64,000 bases of DNA from Alkalibacillus aidingensis (GTDB taxonomy: Bacteria; Bacillota; Bacilli; Bacillales; Alkalibacillaceae), in assembly GCF_014595945.1 (NCBI RefSeq), contig NZ_JABXWU010000009.1:20611-84610 (forward strand). The letters run 5' to 3'. The notes below the pieces were generated by a model that saw only the letters and a list, made by a program, of their open reading frames with translations, was not told where the DNA came from and searched no databases. Made by a program: the position numbers and the translations under genes. Of the stretch, positions 27,527-36,293 are shown piece after piece; positions within the stretch are counted from its first letter, which is position 1; every line of letters begins with the position of its first letter.

Positions 27527-29214
27527 GTCGGAATCCTGATGTTATTGTGATTGGTTCTGGTGGTGGAGGCGCTGTTATTGCAAAAGAGCTTGGCGAAATA
27601 GGACTTAGTGTATGGGTCCTCGATGCTGGTCCGTGGTATGGAAACTGTAAATGGCCAAACCCTAACCAGCACCGAGGTGCAGAATCGAGTGACGATCCTA
27701 AAGATCTAGACGGGAACCTTTACAGAGAACAAATTACTAGACGTGAAGGCGATATGAACGATATAGTTACCGGAAAGTTTCGTTGGGGACCAGCCGATAG
27801 AAGACGGGGACCATGGTTTCGTAACATTCCTGACCAGGCGATCTTATGGCAAAATGCTGGTATAGGTGGCACGACTCTTCATTACTATAGTAATTCACCA
27901 CGACCCTACCCGCATTCAATCAACCATCAGTGGCCCATTACATATGAAGAACTTATCCCGTATTTTGAAAAAGTAGAAGAAACACTACCCGTGGAATTCG
28001 CACCAACGACATCTAAAGAAGCCGTCTTTTATTATGGTGCAGAGCGATCCGGCTTTTCTCTTAATGACTCTTTAGACGTCTCAACAGTCGGATATCGCCC
28101 ACAGCCAAACGCCATTCTTCCTCCTAACGAACATCTCATGGATCCGAATTATTCTCTAGAAGAACTAAGTCATATGGAAGGGTGTACACTAGCAGGCCAC
28201 TGTGGTCAAGGTTGTCCATACGGCCCTTCCTTAGAAAAAATGGCTAAGCGATCAACGAATATCAGTTATGTTCCTTTGGCTTTAAAGACCAAAAAAGTGA
28301 CCTTTAGGCCCAATGCATTCGTAACAAAAGTATTAACTGAAATGAATCCTTCTGGCGAACATCAAGCTGTTGGTGTACAGTTTAGAGATACTTGGACGGG
28401 TGAAACGGAGGAGGTCAATGCCAAAATAGTGGTGATGGCTGCCGGATGTATCGAAACACCACGCCTATGGTTAAACTCGGACTTACCCAATAACCCATGG
28501 GTCGGTAGAGGATTAACCAATCATTATATGGATACTGTAACCGGGACATTTGATGAGGATACATTAATGAACATATTAGGCCAACCAGAAATTAACCCAT
28601 TTGTTGGACACACTTCAGGAGCAAGACTCGATTATCCTGGTGTTGGTATGATTGAGACCTTGGGTGAAAGTCCTGGCCTAACAGCTCAACAGCTATTCGG
28701 TTTCAGTCAAGCTGGTTATTATCAATATAACGATGCCTCAAAACCTGGTGGTAGGGTCGTCGGTGAACCATTAAAAGAAGACATGGGGGATTACCGAAGA
28801 ACCCTCACTTTATTAGCTATTACAGAAGATGATGTACAATACCGCAATCGCGTGCAATTAGACCCCCATATTAAAGATGAACACGGTCACGTACCACTTG
28901 TCCACTACAAGCCAAGTCACCAAGATGAAAAGAAACGGGATTATTTAGTCGAGATCGCAACCAACATTTTAAAACATGCAGGAGCAAAAAGTGTGTACAG
29001 AAGCAATTTAGCTCCAAACTTATATATTCACCTAGAAAGCACAATGCGAATGGGATTTGTTGTCGACTCTTCATGTGAAGCTTATCAAGTTAATCGCCTA
29101 TATATTGCCGATAATAGCGTTCATTATAACTCCGCTGGTGGTGTTAACCCTACATTAACAACCCAAGCACTTGCTACCCGTACAGCAGAGAAAATCGTTG
29201 AAAAGTATTTTTAG
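27523..29214 (+). CDS. GMC-type FAD-dependent dehydrogenase large subunit
   Basis: A 563-residue flavoprotein. The dinucleotide motif VIVIGSGGGGAVIAKEL is at residues 5-21, GIGGTTLHYYSNSPR follows, and the C-terminus has HLESTMRMG and NSAGGVNPTLTTQALA. Cys221, Cys227 and Cys231 in CTLAGHCGQGC could hold an Fe-S cluster, as in bacterial FAD glucose dehydrogenases. The family oxidises sugars, sugar acids or alcohols and passes electrons to a cytochrome; no cytochrome gene is adjacent. It is coupled to the small-subunit gene. Substrate unknown. Confidence 0.85.
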   Translation: MSRNPDVIVIGSGGGGAVIAKELGEIGLSVWVLDAGPWYGNCKWPNPNQHRGAESSDDPKDLDGNLYREQITRREGDMNDIVTGKFRWGPADRRRGPWFRNIPDQAILWQNAGIGGTTLHYYSNSPRPYPHSINHQWPITYEELIPYFEKVEETLPVEFAPTTSKEAVFYYGAERSGFSLNDSLDVSTVGYRPQPNAILPPNEHLMDPNYSLEELSHMEGCTLAGHCGQGCPYGPSLEKMAKRSTNISYVPLALKTKKVTFRPNAFVTKVLTEMNPSGEHQAVGVQFRDTWTGETEEVNAKIVVMAAGCIETPRLWLNSDLPNNPWVGRGLTNHYMDTVTGTFDEDTLMNILGQPEINPFVGHTSGARLDYPGVGMIETLGESPGLTAQQLFGFSQAGYYQYNDASKPGGRVVGEPLKEDMGDYRRTLTLLAITEDDVQYRNRVQLDPHIKDEHGHVPLVHYKPSHQDEKKRDYLVEIATNILKHAGAKSVYRSNLAPNLYIHLESTMRMGFVVDSSCEAYQVNRLYIADNSVHYNSAGGVNPTLTTQALATRTAEKIVEKYF

Positions 29215-29261
29215 TAACGTGGGGGCGAGTTAACGACCGATTTAAAGCAATGAAGTCGACA

Positions 29262-29905
29262 TATAACACCTCTTGGGAGACAGCTGTGGGCTTTGAGGTG
29301 GGCGCTCTTTTCCCGGTGACACCTCTCGGACGACGGTTTCGGGCTTTGAGGTGGGCGCTCTTTTCCCGGTGACACCTCTTAACGACCATTTCGGGCTTTG
29401 AGGCGGCCTCTCTTTTCCCGGTGACACCTCTCAAATGACGAACCCGGACTTTGAGACGAGCTCTCTTTTCCCGGTGACACCTCTCAAATGACGAACTCGG
29501 ACTTTGAGACGAGCTCTCTCTTCCCGGTGACACCTCTCAAACGACCATTCCGGGCTTTGAGGCAAGCTCTCTCTTCCCGGTGACACCTCTCGGACGACCG
29601 CTCCGGGCTTTGAGGCGAGCTCTCTCTTCCCGGTGACACCTCTCAAACGACGAACCTGGGCTTTGAGACGGCCTCTCTTTTCCCGGTGACACCTCTCAAA
29701 CGACGAACCCGGGCTTTGAGACGGCCTCTCTTTTCCCGGTGATACCTCTTAAACGACCATTCCGGGCTTTGAGGTGGCCTCTCTCTTCCCGGTGACACCT
29801 CTCAAACGACCGCTCCGGGCTTTGAGGCAAGCTCTCTCTTCCGGTGACACCTCTCAAATGACGAACCCGGGCTTTGAGACGAGCTCTCTCTTCCCGGTGA
29901 CACCA
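29262..29905. repeat. Tandem array, 53-bp period, about twelve units
   Basis: The core CCCGGTGACACC recurs at 29312, 29365, 29417, 29470, 29523, 29576, 29629, 29682, 29735, 29788, 29840 and 29893: steps of 53 bases with two 1-base deletions. Units read TTCCGGGCTTTGAG, variable, CTCTCTTTTCCCGG, TGACACCTCTCAAACGA. Internal pairings are CTTTGAG with CTCAAA, CCCGG with CCGGG, and GGTG with CACC. The array fills the gap between the convergent GMC dehydrogenase and cold-shock genes. Minus-strand frames across it only read the repeat in shifting frames. It is homologous in register to the array at 3318-3690. Confidence 0.93.
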
Positions 29906-29945
29906 ATCAAGCAATACTTCTACGCCTTGAGAAAGTCAAACAATA

Positions 29946-29983
29946 AAAAAAGCGTGTGCGGCATGAAGCCGCACACGCTTTTT
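29946..29983. terminator. Bidirectional terminator of the cold-shock gene
   Basis: 16-bp perfect GC-rich stem (AAAAAGCGTGTGCGGC with its complement), 5-base loop, with A and T runs on either side. Confidence 0.93.
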
Positions 29984-30002
29984 AATCGTTTATGGTCGTT
30001 TA

Positions 30003-30200
30003 TTACTGAGCAACTACGTTAGCTGCTTGTGGTCCACGATCGCCTTCAACGATTTCAAATTCAACAGTTTGACCTTCTTCTAAAGTCTTGAAGCCTTCTG
30101 CTTGAATCGCTGAGAAGTGAACGAATACATCGTCGCCATCTTGACGCTCGATGAAACCGAAACCTTTTTCTGAGTTAAACCATTTTACTGTACCTGTCAT
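30003..30200 (-). CDS. cspB: Cold-shock protein, CspA/CspB family
   Basis: A 65-residue single-domain OB-fold RNA chaperone. RNP1 KGFGFIE and RNP2 VFVHFSAI are intact, and [12 protein letters not shown] opens the protein. The start has a strong AAGGAGGT site. About 130 bases of leader lie before it on the transcript; a TATAAA at about 30306-30311 could be the -10, giving the long 5' leader typical of cold-shock genes. Confidence 0.96.
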   Translation of the reverse strand: MTGTVKWFNSEKGFGFIERQDGDDVFVHFSAIQAEGFKTLEEGQTVEFEIVEGDRGPQAANVVAQ

Positions 30201-30461
30201 TGAAATGACCTCCTTAAAATTACATTAAAACAATTGAATCTTGTTACTTGTAGACTTCTTTAAGAGAGGCCATTCAGTAAACATCGATATCAATCATTCG
30301 TACATTTATAACTTTACCCTTTTTCACAAAAAAATGCAAGCATAAACATTTATATTACAATTCTTTTTCATTTTGAGCTAGAGCTTGTACTATTGAAAAC
30401 GACTGTGCTACAATTCATACTCGAAACGATTTATTTCAAACAACAAAGGATGTGTTAAAAA

Positions 30462-31211
30462 ATGAAAAAAGTGCTAATTCTTTTCGTATTAGCTTTATTC
30501 TCTATTGTTATGGTAGCTTGTGGTGGTGGTGATGATACTGCTGAAGAAGAGACACCAGAAGTAGACCCAGAAGAAGAATTAACTGAAGAGGATTTAGACG
30601 TTGAAACTTCAGATGTTGATGAAGATGAAGTAGTCGCAACAGTGAACGGTGACGATATCTTAGGTGCAGAGCTAATTGAAAACGAAGCAATGGTTGGTCA
30701 ACAATATGCAATGATGGGTATGGATCCTCAAGAAAATCCCGACATGATTCGTGAAGCAGCTCTTGATCAGCTAATCAACACTAAAATCATTCAACAAAAT
30801 GCTATTGAAGAAGGCTTCGAGCCGTCTGATGAAGAATTAGAAGAAGAGTTCAATAACTTTGTTGAACAATTAAAAGAACAACATGAAACAGATAATGTAG
30901 AAGAAATTTATGAAGAATTTGAAGTAACTGAAGAAGAAGTGCGTGAAGATATTAAGATGGAAGTTGCTATGAACAACTACATGGAAGCTAATACAGAAGA
31001 AACAAGTGTAACTGAAGAAGAGATTGAACAAGCATATGATGACTATCTTGCTCAGGCCGAAGAAATGGAGATCGGCGAAGATGAAATTGAAGACCTTGAC
31101 GAAATGAGAGAATCTCTAGAAGGTCAAGTTCAAGAACAAAAACAATCTGAACAAATGCAACAATTTATTGAAGATCTTCGTGATGAGAGCGACATTGAAA
31201 TCTTAATATAA
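30462..31211 (+). CDS. Acidic lipoprotein with a SurA/PrsA-type N-terminal domain
   Basis: A 249-residue lipoprotein: signal peptide ending in MVAC (Cys20), an extremely acidic linker (about 24-58), then the SurA-N fold: VATVNGDDILGAELIENE, AALDQLINTKIIQQNAIEEGFEPSDEELEEEF, and VTEEEVREDIKMEVAMNNYM. The parvulin rotamase domain of PrsA is absent, so it is likely a pure extracytoplasmic chaperone. The strong negative charge suits a salt-adapted cell surface. It is monocistronic with a terminator right after the stop. Confidence 0.87.
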   Translation: MKKVLILFVLALFSIVMVACGGGDDTAEEETPEVDPEEELTEEDLDVETSDVDEDEVVATVNGDDILGAELIENEAMVGQQYAMMGMDPQENPDMIREAALDQLINTKIIQQNAIEEGFEPSDEELEEEFNNFVEQLKEQHETDNVEEIYEEFEVTEEEVREDIKMEVAMNNYMEANTEETSVTEEEIEQAYDDYLAQAEEMEIGEDEIEDLDEMRESLEGQVQEQKQSEQMQQFIEDLRDESDIEILI

Positions 31212-31212
31212 T

Positions 31213-31248
31213 AAAAAAATCGAACGCTAAATCAAGCGTTCGATTTTT
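31213..31248. terminator. Bidirectional terminator
   Basis: Stem AAATCGAACGCT with AGCGTTCGATTT, with A and T runs on both flanks; it ends both the lipoprotein gene and the convergent methyltransferase gene. Confidence 0.93.
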
Positions 31249-31935
31249 TTATTTTTTTAGCATCAGTAGCCACATAAATGATAAAGCCTGACGAAGTTCC
31301 TCTGATAAACTGTCTAGATGTTGTTGATGAACACCTTGCTTATAAACACCTTCTGAACCGACAACGGATAGCCCCAATTCTCCTGCTAACTTCTGGAATT
31401 CCCATGGCATCATGGTATTACAAATCACATCTTCACCATAAATTCTGCGATAGCTATTTGCTCGTGGGCCAGCTGTTGGTCCTAAGATTCCAAAGCACAT
31501 ATACCCACCTGGCTTAACCAATCTCATTAATTCTTTTAAAGCATTCGCTGGTGTCTCAGTCCACTCTATTGAATTAATCGCCATAAGATGGTCAAATTCA
31601 CCGTCTTTAAAAGCAAGGTTCATCATATCCCCTTGCTGAAAATTTAATTGTTCCATTTCACCAGAGGCCCGTTCTTGGCATAGCGCGATCATTTCTTCTG
31701 ACAAATCAACACCAGTTACATAATAACCTGCCTGCCATAGCTTATAAGAACCATAACCATCGCCACACCCTAAATCTAAAACACGTTCACCTTTTGGAAC
31801 ATACTTTTCAAAAAAAGGAATAATCGTTTTCCGGCTTCCTTCATCCCACATCTGACGGCTATTAGCATGCCAAAAAGAAGCCTTATCATTCCACTGCTTT
31901 TGCGCCTCGACATGCCACTTCGATTGATTAGTCAT
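31249..31935 (-). CDS. Class I SAM-dependent methyltransferase
   Basis: A 228-residue methyltransferase. Motif I is VLDLGCGDGYGSYKL, then GVDLSEEMIALC, FQQGDMMNLAF and LMRLVKPGGYMCFGIL. The ATG at 31935 is chosen because AAAGGGGTG precedes it; a longer frame to 31965 would overlap the upstream gene. It is last in a three-gene minus-strand run. Substrate unknown. Confidence 0.88.
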   Translation of the reverse strand: MTNQSKWHVEAQKQWNDKASFWHANSRQMWDEGSRKTIIPFFEKYVPKGERVLDLGCGDGYGSYKLWQAGYYVTGVDLSEEMIALCQERASGEMEQLNFQQGDMMNLAFKDGEFDHLMAINSIEWTETPANALKELMRLVKPGGYMCFGILGPTAGPRANSYRRIYGEDVICNTMMPWEFQKLAGELGLSVVGSEGVYKQGVHQQHLDSLSEELRQALSFMWLLMLKK

Positions 31936-31958
31936 GATCAACACCCCTTTCATTTTCA

Positions 31959-32498
31959 TTACCAATACGTAATCATTCCTCGCTTTTGACCATATTGTAA
32001 TAAACCAATATAAGGGTCACCTTTTATTCCTAACACTTCACAAAACGCTGGCTCTGTTTTCATGCCTTGTTTCTTTAACCTTAGTATTTCATTTTGCATC
32101 CAAGGAAATTTCTCTAATAATCCTTTTTGAATCTTCATATGAAGATAAGCAAACTGTTTATGTACAGGCTTCTCTTGAGCAAAAAGTTCAAATTCAAACC
32201 CTTCATAAAAAAAGTTGGCCTTAAGCACTGGCAGTTCACGAATAACTAATTTTTTTAACTGAAAACCATATAAGTTACCATATAGTTTTTTTATTTGTGT
32301 TTCTAGTGGACCAAATTCATCAGCCTCCATAATCACATCTAAATCTGAATCCTCTACATCTATACCAAGGGGGATCGTCCCACATAATGTTGGCTGATAA
32401 TTTGGTAAATCATCCAATATATTTAACTGTGTAATTACTTGATAAGCTCTTTTTTGCTTCTTTGTACCACTTTTTAAATACTCAATTGTGTTAATCAT
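31959..32498 (-). CDS. DUF4269-type nucleotidyltransferase-like protein
   Basis: A 179-residue protein with the nucleotidyltransferase signature spread over CGTIPLGIDVEDSDLDVIM (a G-[ST]-x-DSDLD pattern) and an acidic residue in FEFELFAQ. This matches DUF4269 proteins, which resemble minimal nucleotidyltransferases; no activity is established. It sits between a NIPSNAP gene (9-base gap) and the methyltransferase gene. Confidence 0.75.
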   Translation of the reverse strand: MINTIEYLKSGTKKQKRAYQVITQLNILDDLPNYQPTLCGTIPLGIDVEDSDLDVIMEADEFGPLETQIKKLYGNLYGFQLKKLVIRELPVLKANFFYEGFEFELFAQEKPVHKQFAYLHMKIQKGLLEKFPWMQNEILRLKKQGMKTEPAFCEVLGIKGDPYIGLLQYGQKRGMITYW

Positions 32499-32507
32499 GA
32501 TCTCACC

Positions 32508-32858
32508 TCAGTAATTACCATCTTTTACAGTTGAAAAAATTTCCTCATTACGAGCTTCCAAAATACAATGCTTTAATACAAAATCTCTACCACCATGCTT
32601 TTGATACCAATTCTTAACACGTTCTACATGCGCTTGGTCACTACGAACCTTACCTTCAATTTCAATATAATCACCGTAACTGTCATACTGCCAAATCGCA
32701 AAAATTTCCACAACACCATTTGTTTCCTTGGTCATCCATCTACCTACGAGTTTAGCCCCATATTTCAACTGGGTAGGTAGTAGTCGTTCATTGAAATGCT
32801 CATTAAATATTTGAACAAAATCTTTATGTACATGATAACTTTTTCTCCTGTAGAACAT
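32508..32858 (-). CDS. NIPSNAP-family protein
   Basis: A 116-residue ferredoxin-like-fold protein: YRRKSYHVHKDFVQIFNEHFN and LVGRWMTKETNGVVEIFAIWQYDSYGDY are the two family strands and helices. NIPSNAP proteins have no firm bacterial function. First gene of the three-gene minus-strand run; GAGGGG precedes the ATG. Confidence 0.8.
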   Translation of the reverse strand: MFYRRKSYHVHKDFVQIFNEHFNERLLPTQLKYGAKLVGRWMTKETNGVVEIFAIWQYDSYGDYIEIEGKVRSDQAHVERVKNWYQKHGGRDFVLKHCILEARNEEIFSTVKDGNY

Positions 32859-32976
32859 TATGTACCCCTCGCTCCCTAAAAATTAACAGCATTTAACATT
32901 ATTCTAGAAAGCGAAAAGTAGTTCCTGCCTGATAAATGTTCAATTTGATAAAAATTTCACATTTTATTATTAGAAA

Positions 32977-33019
32977 TGTGATTTATATCACAATTAAATG
33001 TTCGTATTCCTCTCATAAT
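32977..33019 (+). promoter_or_regulatory. FNR box and promoter of hmp
   Basis: TGTGATTTATATCACA (32977-32992) is a perfect TGTGA-N6-TCACA FNR/CRP-type palindrome. A -10-like CATAAT at 33014-33019 implies a start near 33026, placing the box centre at -41.5, the class II activating position. A larger inverted repeat (TCACATTT with AAATGTGA) overlaps its left half. Confidence 0.82.
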
Positions 33020-33053
33020 AATTAATAGACATAAAATTTGGAGGGTTACATAC

Positions 33054-34280
33054 ATGTTAACGAGCAATCAACAAGAGATTATCAAATCAACGGCTCCTGT
33101 ACTAAGAGAATATGGTACAGACATTACAACTAGATTCTACAATCTACTATTCACCAATAATCCTGAACTATTAAACATCTTTAACCAAGCTAATCAAAAA
33201 CAAGGAAAGCAACAAAGAGCTTTGGCTAATTCAATTATTGCTGCTGCTGAAAACATTGAGCAATTAGAGCAAATCATGCCTGTGGTTGAACAAATTGCTC
33301 ATAAACACCGTAGTATCGGGATCTTACCAGAGCACTATCCACTAGTCGGTGAAAACTTATTACAAGCAATTAAGGATGTACTTGGAGACAATGCAACTGA
33401 TGAGATTTTGAATGCTTGGGAAGCCGCATACAGTATCATTGCCGACATCTTTATCCAAGTTGAACAGAACATGTATCAGCAAGCAGAAGAGCAAGAAAAT
33501 GGTTGGCAAGGTTACAAACCATTTTATATTGACCAAATTGTTATAGAAAGTGATGTCATTACGTCCTTTTATTTAAAGCCAGTAGACCAAAAGCCACTGC
33601 CAACCTTTGAACCTGGACAATACATTAGCGTACAATTATCCATCCCAGGTGAAACTTATCAACATGTGCGTCAATATAGCTTATCAGACCAACCAAACCA
33701 GGAGTACTATCGTATAAGCATTAAGCGTGAAGATGAAAATGATCCTAATGGTGTTGTATCTAATTATTTACACCATCAAGCAAAAGAAGGCGATGAGGTT
33801 CCGATTACGGTACCAGCAGGTGATTTCACTGTTGATTTATCAGATCAACAACCACTTGTCCTGATTAGTGGTGGCGTTGGGATCACACCCATGTTAAGTA
33901 TGCTGAAGACTGTAACTGAAAAGCAACCTGAGCGAGAAGTAACTTTTATCCACGCAGCTAGAAATAGTGATGTTCATGCATTTAGTCAAGAGCTCTCAGC
34001 AATTGCAAAGGAAAATAATCAAGTACGCCTGTTAACTGTTTACTCCGATCCAACTGCTAATGACCGGGAACAAAAGTTATTTGACTATGAAGGGAAGATA
34101 TCACTAGATTGGTTAAAACAAGAGCTAACAAGTTCAAACCAAGTATTCTATTTCTGTGGACCAAATACTTTCATGCAAACCATTCATGAATCTTTAACAG
34201 AATGGGGTACACCTGAAGACCAGATTCACTTTGAATTTTTCGGGCCAAAACAAGAGTTAAAAAGTAAGACATTAGTATAA
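33054..34280 (+). CDS. hmp: Flavohaemoglobin, nitric oxide dioxygenase
   Basis: A 408-residue three-domain protein. Globin domain (1-140) with Tyr29, Gln53 and proximal His85, at the same numbers as in E. coli Hmp. FAD-binding domain with RQYSLSD, then the NAD-binding domain with GGVGITPMLSML and YFCGPNTFM. It converts nitric oxide to nitrate with O2 and NADPH and protects against nitrosative stress. The FNR box upstream suggests induction under low oxygen. Confidence 0.96.
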   Translation: MLTSNQQEIIKSTAPVLREYGTDITTRFYNLLFTNNPELLNIFNQANQKQGKQQRALANSIIAAAENIEQLEQIMPVVEQIAHKHRSIGILPEHYPLVGENLLQAIKDVLGDNATDEILNAWEAAYSIIADIFIQVEQNMYQQAEEQENGWQGYKPFYIDQIVIESDVITSFYLKPVDQKPLPTFEPGQYISVQLSIPGETYQHVRQYSLSDQPNQEYYRISIKREDENDPNGVVSNYLHHQAKEGDEVPITVPAGDFTVDLSDQQPLVLISGGVGITPMLSMLKTVTEKQPEREVTFIHAARNSDVHAFSQELSAIAKENNQVRLLTVYSDPTANDREQKLFDYEGKISLDWLKQELTSSNQVFYFCGPNTFMQTIHESLTEWGTPEDQIHFEFFGPKQELKSKTLV

Positions 34281-34284
34281 AAAA

Positions 34285-34330
34285 TAAGCATCGGACTTTC
34301 GAGATAACTTCTCGAGTCTGATGCTTTTTT
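34285..34330 (+). terminator. Terminator of hmp
   Basis: AAGCATCGGACTTTCGAGA pairs with TCTCGAGTCTGATGCTT with two mismatches, followed by six T. Confidence 0.9.
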
Positions 34331-34332
34331 CA

Positions 34333-34447
34333 ATTAACCGTATTTTTGATATTTTAACTGTATTTCTCAGAATTTAACCGTATTCCTAAGAATTTAACCG
34401 TAAATCTAAAAAATTAACCGTATTTCCAATAATTTAACCGTATTTCT
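34333..34447. repeat. Tandem array, 20-bp period, six units
   Basis: TTAACYGTA starts at 34334, 34354, 34374, 34394, 34414 and 34434, exactly 20 bases apart; the bases after it are TTTCT-like and the rest is variable A/T. As at 1107-1225, it begins at the T-run of a terminator and has six units. It lies between convergent hmp and arsC. Confidence 0.9.
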
Positions 34448-34461
34448 CACCCGAGAAAAGT

Positions 34462-34884
34462 TTACCTCTTCTCTTCACGAAGCTTTTCAATTCGGTGCTT
34501 AATGTCATCACGCACTTCACGAAATACTTGATTTACCTCTTCTTCTGTACCTTCTGCTTTGGCAGGGTCAAATAAGCCCCAATGTTCAGTTTTAACACCA
34601 GATGGAATCACTGGACAATTCTCTTTTGCATCACCACATAATGTCACAACCATCTTAGCTGAATTTAACAAATCACGGTCAATAACCTCTGATTGCTGAT
34701 CTGTAATATCAATATCCATCTCGCGCATCATTTCAACAGCTTTTGGATTAACACCATGTGCTTCAATGCCCGCACTATGAACGTCCCACTCATCACCCAA
34801 GATTTGCTTTCCTAACCCTTCTGCCATTTGACTACGACAAGAGTTTCCAGTACACAAGAAATACAATATTGGTTTATTAAACAT
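34462..34884 (-). CDS. arsC: Thioredoxin-coupled arsenate reductase
   Basis: A 140-residue low-molecular-weight-phosphatase fold. The P-loop CTGNSCRS starts at Cys11, and the relay cysteines Cys82 and Cys89 are in [10 protein letters not shown], exactly as in the S. aureus pI258 and B. subtilis enzymes. It reduces arsenate to arsenite for export by the adjacent ArsB (12-base gap). Confidence 0.96.
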   Translation of the reverse strand: MFNKPILYFLCTGNSCRSQMAEGLGKQILGDEWDVHSAGIEAHGVNPKAVEMMREMDIDITDQQSEVIDRDLLNSAKMVVTLCGDAKENCPVIPSGVKTEHWGLFDPAKAEGTEEEVNQVFREVRDDIKHRIEKLREEKR

Positions 34885-34896
34885 TTAAATCACCTC

Positions 34897-36195
34897 TTAT
34901 AGATTAATTAACACTAATGAAACATACAGCCCTAGTAACGTAAAAGCTAATACAGGAATCGTTAGGATTAACCCAACTTTAAAATAGTAACCCCATGAAA
35001 TGTGGATGCCTTTCTTAGATAAAACGTGTAACCATAATAGTGTGGCTAAAGAACCAATTGGCGTAATCTTTGGACCTAAATCACTACCAATAACATTCGC
35101 ATAAATTAATGCCTCGCGAATCGTTCCTGTTGTATTGGTTTCAGCAATTGCTAGTGCATCAATCATGACAGTTGGCATATTATTCATCACAGATGATAAT
35201 ATCGCTGCCATAAAACCCATGGAAAAAGTAGCTGCCATTAAACCATGCTCTGCAGCACCATCAAGCACTTGCGCTAGCACATCTGTTAACCCAACATTTC
35301 TTAAACCATAAACGACCACATACATACCAATCGAGAAAAAGACAATTGCCCATGGCGCCCCTTTTATCACTTCTGTTGTCGGAACTGCAGGGCTTCTATT
35401 GGCTAGTATGAGGAAAATTAACGCAATCAATCCAGCAACAATTGAAACCGGCACATGTATAAATTCACTAACGAAATAACCAGCTAATAATACGGCTAAA
35501 ACAACCCATGACAAGCGAAATAACCGTTCATCCTTTATGGCTTCCTTAGGTCTTTTTAATTCAGCTAAATCATAACTTTTCGGAATCGATTTTCTAAAGA
35601 ATAAAAATAACACAATGATACTGGCGATCATAGAGAATAAGTTTGGAATAATCATTCTTAACATGTATTCCGTAAAGCCAATCTCAAAGAAATCTGCTGA
35701 CACGATATTCACTAGGTTACTGATGATAAGTGGTAATGATGTCGTATCAGCAATAAATCCACTTGCCATTATAAAAGGTAAGATCATCGCTTCCTTAAAG
35801 TTAAGTGCTCGGACCATTGATAAGACAATCGGCGTTAAAATCAGAGCAGCACCATCATTCGCAAATAAAGCAGCAACTGCGGCACCCAAAAGGGTAACAA
35901 GAACAAACATCTTAATTCCGTTCCCCTTAGCAATACGGGCCATATGCAATGCCGACCACTCGAAGAATCCTATTTCATCAAGAATCAACGAAATAATGAT
36001 AATGGCAACGAAAGCCAAAGTCGCATTCCAAACCAACCCTGTCACATCAGCAACATCCTGAAAACTAACGACGCCAAATATTAAGGCAACGATTGCCCCT
36101 GCACAGGCTGACCACCCGATACCAAGATTTTTAGGTTGCCAGATCACTAAAGTCAATGTTAATAAAAATATAGCTACAGCTATTGCAATATCCAA
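34897..36195 (-). CDS. arsB: ArsB-type arsenite efflux permease
   Basis: A 432-residue membrane protein with about eleven to twelve segments, the length of ArsB rather than ACR3. Features include [30 protein letters not shown], the symmetric [14 protein letters not shown] and [25 protein letters not shown]. It extrudes arsenite/antimonite. The start is a TTG with GGGGAG about 8 bases upstream. Confidence 0.94.
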   Translation of the reverse strand: MDIAIAVAIFLLTLTLVIWQPKNLGIGWSACAGAIVALIFGVVSFQDVADVTGLVWNATLAFVAIIIISLILDEIGFFEWSALHMARIAKGNGIKMFVLVTLLGAAVAALFANDGAALILTPIVLSMVRALNFKEAMILPFIMASGFIADTTSLPLIISNLVNIVSADFFEIGFTEYMLRMIIPNLFSMIASIIVLFLFFRKSIPKSYDLAELKRPKEAIKDERLFRLSWVVLAVLLAGYFVSEFIHVPVSIVAGLIALIFLILANRSPAVPTTEVIKGAPWAIVFFSIGMYVVVYGLRNVGLTDVLAQVLDGAAEHGLMAATFSMGFMAAILSSVMNNMPTVMIDALAIAETNTTGTIREALIYANVIGSDLGPKITPIGSLATLLWLHVLSKKGIHISWGYYFKVGLILTIPVLAFTLLGLYVSLVLINL

Positions 36196-36293
36196 CCTGA
36201 AACTCCCCTTCTATAATTCTGAATAATGATTATAACGAACATTCACAGTGGTTACCGTTATGAACACAATAGATACCAGTAATCACTTTTCTA

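Noticed and set aside
3318..29905. CRISPR arrays
   Set aside because: The repeats are contiguous and the variable parts are diverged copies of one another rather than unique spacers between identical repeats; no cas genes are present.
29174..29914. Several minus-strand open frames translating to REVSPGKERPPQSP-like repeats
   Set aside because: They lie in the 53-bp array, whose period is not a multiple of three, so the same DNA is read in shifting frames; no ribosome sites, and the codon content follows the repeat.
31959..32858. Toxin-antitoxin system for the DUF4269 nucleotidyltransferase-like gene and its neighbour
   Set aside because: The neighbour is a NIPSNAP protein, not a typical antitoxin, and nothing else supports it.
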